Shown here piece after piece: positions 6,976 to 7,313 of a stretch of 7,313 nt of DNA. The first letter of the stretch is position 1; each line of letters starts with the position of its first letter. Source of the stretch: Marinosulfonomonas sp. (GTDB lineage Bacteria > Pseudomonadota > Alphaproteobacteria > Rhodobacterales > Rhodobacteraceae); assembly GCA_022712735.1 (NCBI GenBank), contig JAFLKA010000209.1:1-7313 (forward strand), given 5' to 3'. Below the pieces are notes generated by a model. That model saw only the letters and a program-made list of their open reading frames with translations, was not told the origin of the DNA and made no database searches. Position numbers and translations under genes: made by a program.

Positions 6976-7010
6976 CAGTTATTACCGGTTAGACAATGGT
7001 CACGGCCCTT

Positions 7011-7024
7011 GCCCGCCCGCCTTG
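7011..7024 (+). repeat. 14-nt direct repeat, copy 1
   Basis: GCCCGCCCGCCTTG matches the second copy at 7074-7087 in 13 of 14 positions. The copies start 63 bp apart, close to six helical turns, and lie upstream of leuC. An operator pair is possible; the sequence is GC-rich and low in complexity, which raises the odds of chance. Confidence 0.45.
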
Positions 7025-7043
7025 TGCGATGTATTCCCTCTGT

Positions 7044-7130
7044 ATGACTCGTATTTTCGACATAGATGACCACGCCCGCCTGCCTTGGCGGTTCTATGGC
7101 CAAAGCCTTTCGATTGGCTCGGACCTATAG
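7044..7130 (+). CDS. Possible 28-residue upstream ORF in the leuC leader (doubtful)
   Basis: An ATG at 7044 opens a frame of 28 codons ending at TAG (7128-7130), 67 nt before leuC. The peptide begins [17 protein letters not shown] and ends GSDL. It has no Shine-Dalgarno, and its three Leu and three Ile are not clustered, unlike classical leucine attenuator peptides. It overlaps the second 14-nt repeat and the alternative hairpin blocks. It may simply be an open stretch. Confidence 0.15.
   Translation: MTRIFDIDDHARLPWRFYGQSLSIGSDL
7074..7087 (+). repeat. 14-nt direct repeat, copy 2
   Basis: GCCCGCCTGCCTTG differs from copy 1 only at the eighth base (T for C). The similarity does not extend into either flank. 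Confidence 0.45.
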
Positions 7131-7186
7131 TTCGATCCGGCGCTACTGCGCTGCCCGTCACACATATTCATTCACATCTCGCGGGA

Positions 7187-7191
7187 AAGGA
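7187..7191 (+). promoter_or_regulatory. Shine-Dalgarno of leuC
   Basis: AAGGA within a purine-rich stretch (7183-7193) sits 6 nt before the ATG at 7198, which supports that start. Confidence 0.75.
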
Positions 7192-7197
7192 AACACC

Positions 7198-7313
7198 ATG
7201 ACCGCCCCGAATACTGGCCCGAAAACACTCTATGATAAAATCTGGGATGCCCACATCGCCCATGAGGCCGAAGACGGCACCACCCTTTTATATATCGACC
7301 GCCATCTGGTCCA
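7198..7313 (+). CDS. leuC: 3-isopropylmalate dehydratase large subunit, N-terminal fragment (runs off window)
   Basis: Only the first 38 codons are present. [20 protein letters not shown] (residues 9-28) followed by LLYIDRHLV (30-38) is the characteristic N-terminus of LeuC. With LeuD, LeuC isomerises 2-isopropylmalate to 3-isopropylmalate in leucine biosynthesis and holds the 4Fe-4S cluster, whose Cys ligands lie downstream of this fragment. A good Shine-Dalgarno fixes the ATG. Aconitase-family relatives share the fold, but the YDKIWDAH and DRHLV blocks favour LeuC. Confidence 0.93.
   Translation, partial: MTAPNTGPKTLYDKIWDAHIAHEAEDGTTLLYIDRHLV

Larger units (their letters stand above)
6961..7197. 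promoter_or_regulatory. Divergent intergenic region between the mscS-type gene and leuC
   Basis: These 237 nt separate two outward-facing genes and must hold the leuC promoter and probably that of the channel gene. No promoter hexamer pair stands out; TTGTGC (7022-7027) with TATGAC (7043-7048) on the plus strand has a short 15-nt spacer. A near-perfect 14-nt direct repeat lies at 7011 and 7074. Short complementary blocks TTGGC (7085-7089), GCCAA (7099-7103) and TTGGC (7114-7118) allow two mutually exclusive hairpins, and GCGC-TACT-GCGC (7140-7151) allows another. No T-tract terminator and no Leu-codon run are seen. Confidence 0.5.

Noticed and set aside
7044..7130. Classical leucine attenuator leader peptide
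   Set aside because: Only three scattered Leu codons, no Shine-Dalgarno and no downstream T-tract terminator; kept only as a doubtful open frame.
7121..7145. TTCGATCC resembling a tRNA T-loop
   Set aside because: The flanking bases cannot form the 5-bp T stem, and no acceptor or anticodon arm is present; not a tRNA or a remnant I can support.

Overview
The window looks like chromosomal DNA of an alphaproteobacterium, most likely Rhodobacteraceae/Roseobacter group. The basis is recalled protein similarity, GC-rich coding sequence (except one gene), tightly overlapping start/stop junctions, and the gene string rsfS - rlmH - gpmI - EnvC-type protein, which I recall as a recurring alphaproteobacterial order. 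No RNA gene, transposase, integrase or CRISPR array is visible.

Layout. Six genes run leftward on the minus strand. In transcription order they are: a MscS-type mechanosensitive channel (6960-5638), an amidase-signature hydrolase (5638-4244, stop/start overlap with the channel gene), rsfS (4147-3764, TTG start with a near-perfect Shine-Dalgarno), rlmH (3764-3294, 1-nt overlap with rsfS), gpmI (2528-1008), and an EnvC/M23-type protein (1011 to the left edge, ATGA overlap with gpmI, C-terminus outside the window). At the right edge leuC starts on the plus strand (7198 onward), divergent from the channel gene across a 237-nt intergenic region.

The part that does not fit is 2590-3293. A single AT-rich gene on the plus strand (2672-3286), with codon use unlike its neighbours, sits between rlmH and gpmI and points against them. 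Its product resembles the DUF2026 family and carries a Cys...His...Asp arrangement suggestive of a papain/transglutaminase-like fold. It looks like a horizontally acquired single-gene insertion that splits a housekeeping cluster. It ends 7 nt from the rlmH stop, and gpmI has a plausible promoter of its own on the far side.

Functionally the leftward genes cover ribosome silencing and 23S rRNA methylation (rsfS, rlmH), lower glycolysis/gluconeogenesis (gpmI), control of peptidoglycan hydrolysis (the EnvC-like protein, whose visible LytM region has no histidines and so cannot be a zinc peptidase), osmotic protection (MscS) and hydrolysis of an unknown amide. leuC begins leucine biosynthesis. I see no obvious new multi-gene system; the best candidate for novelty is the inserted DUF2026-like gene.
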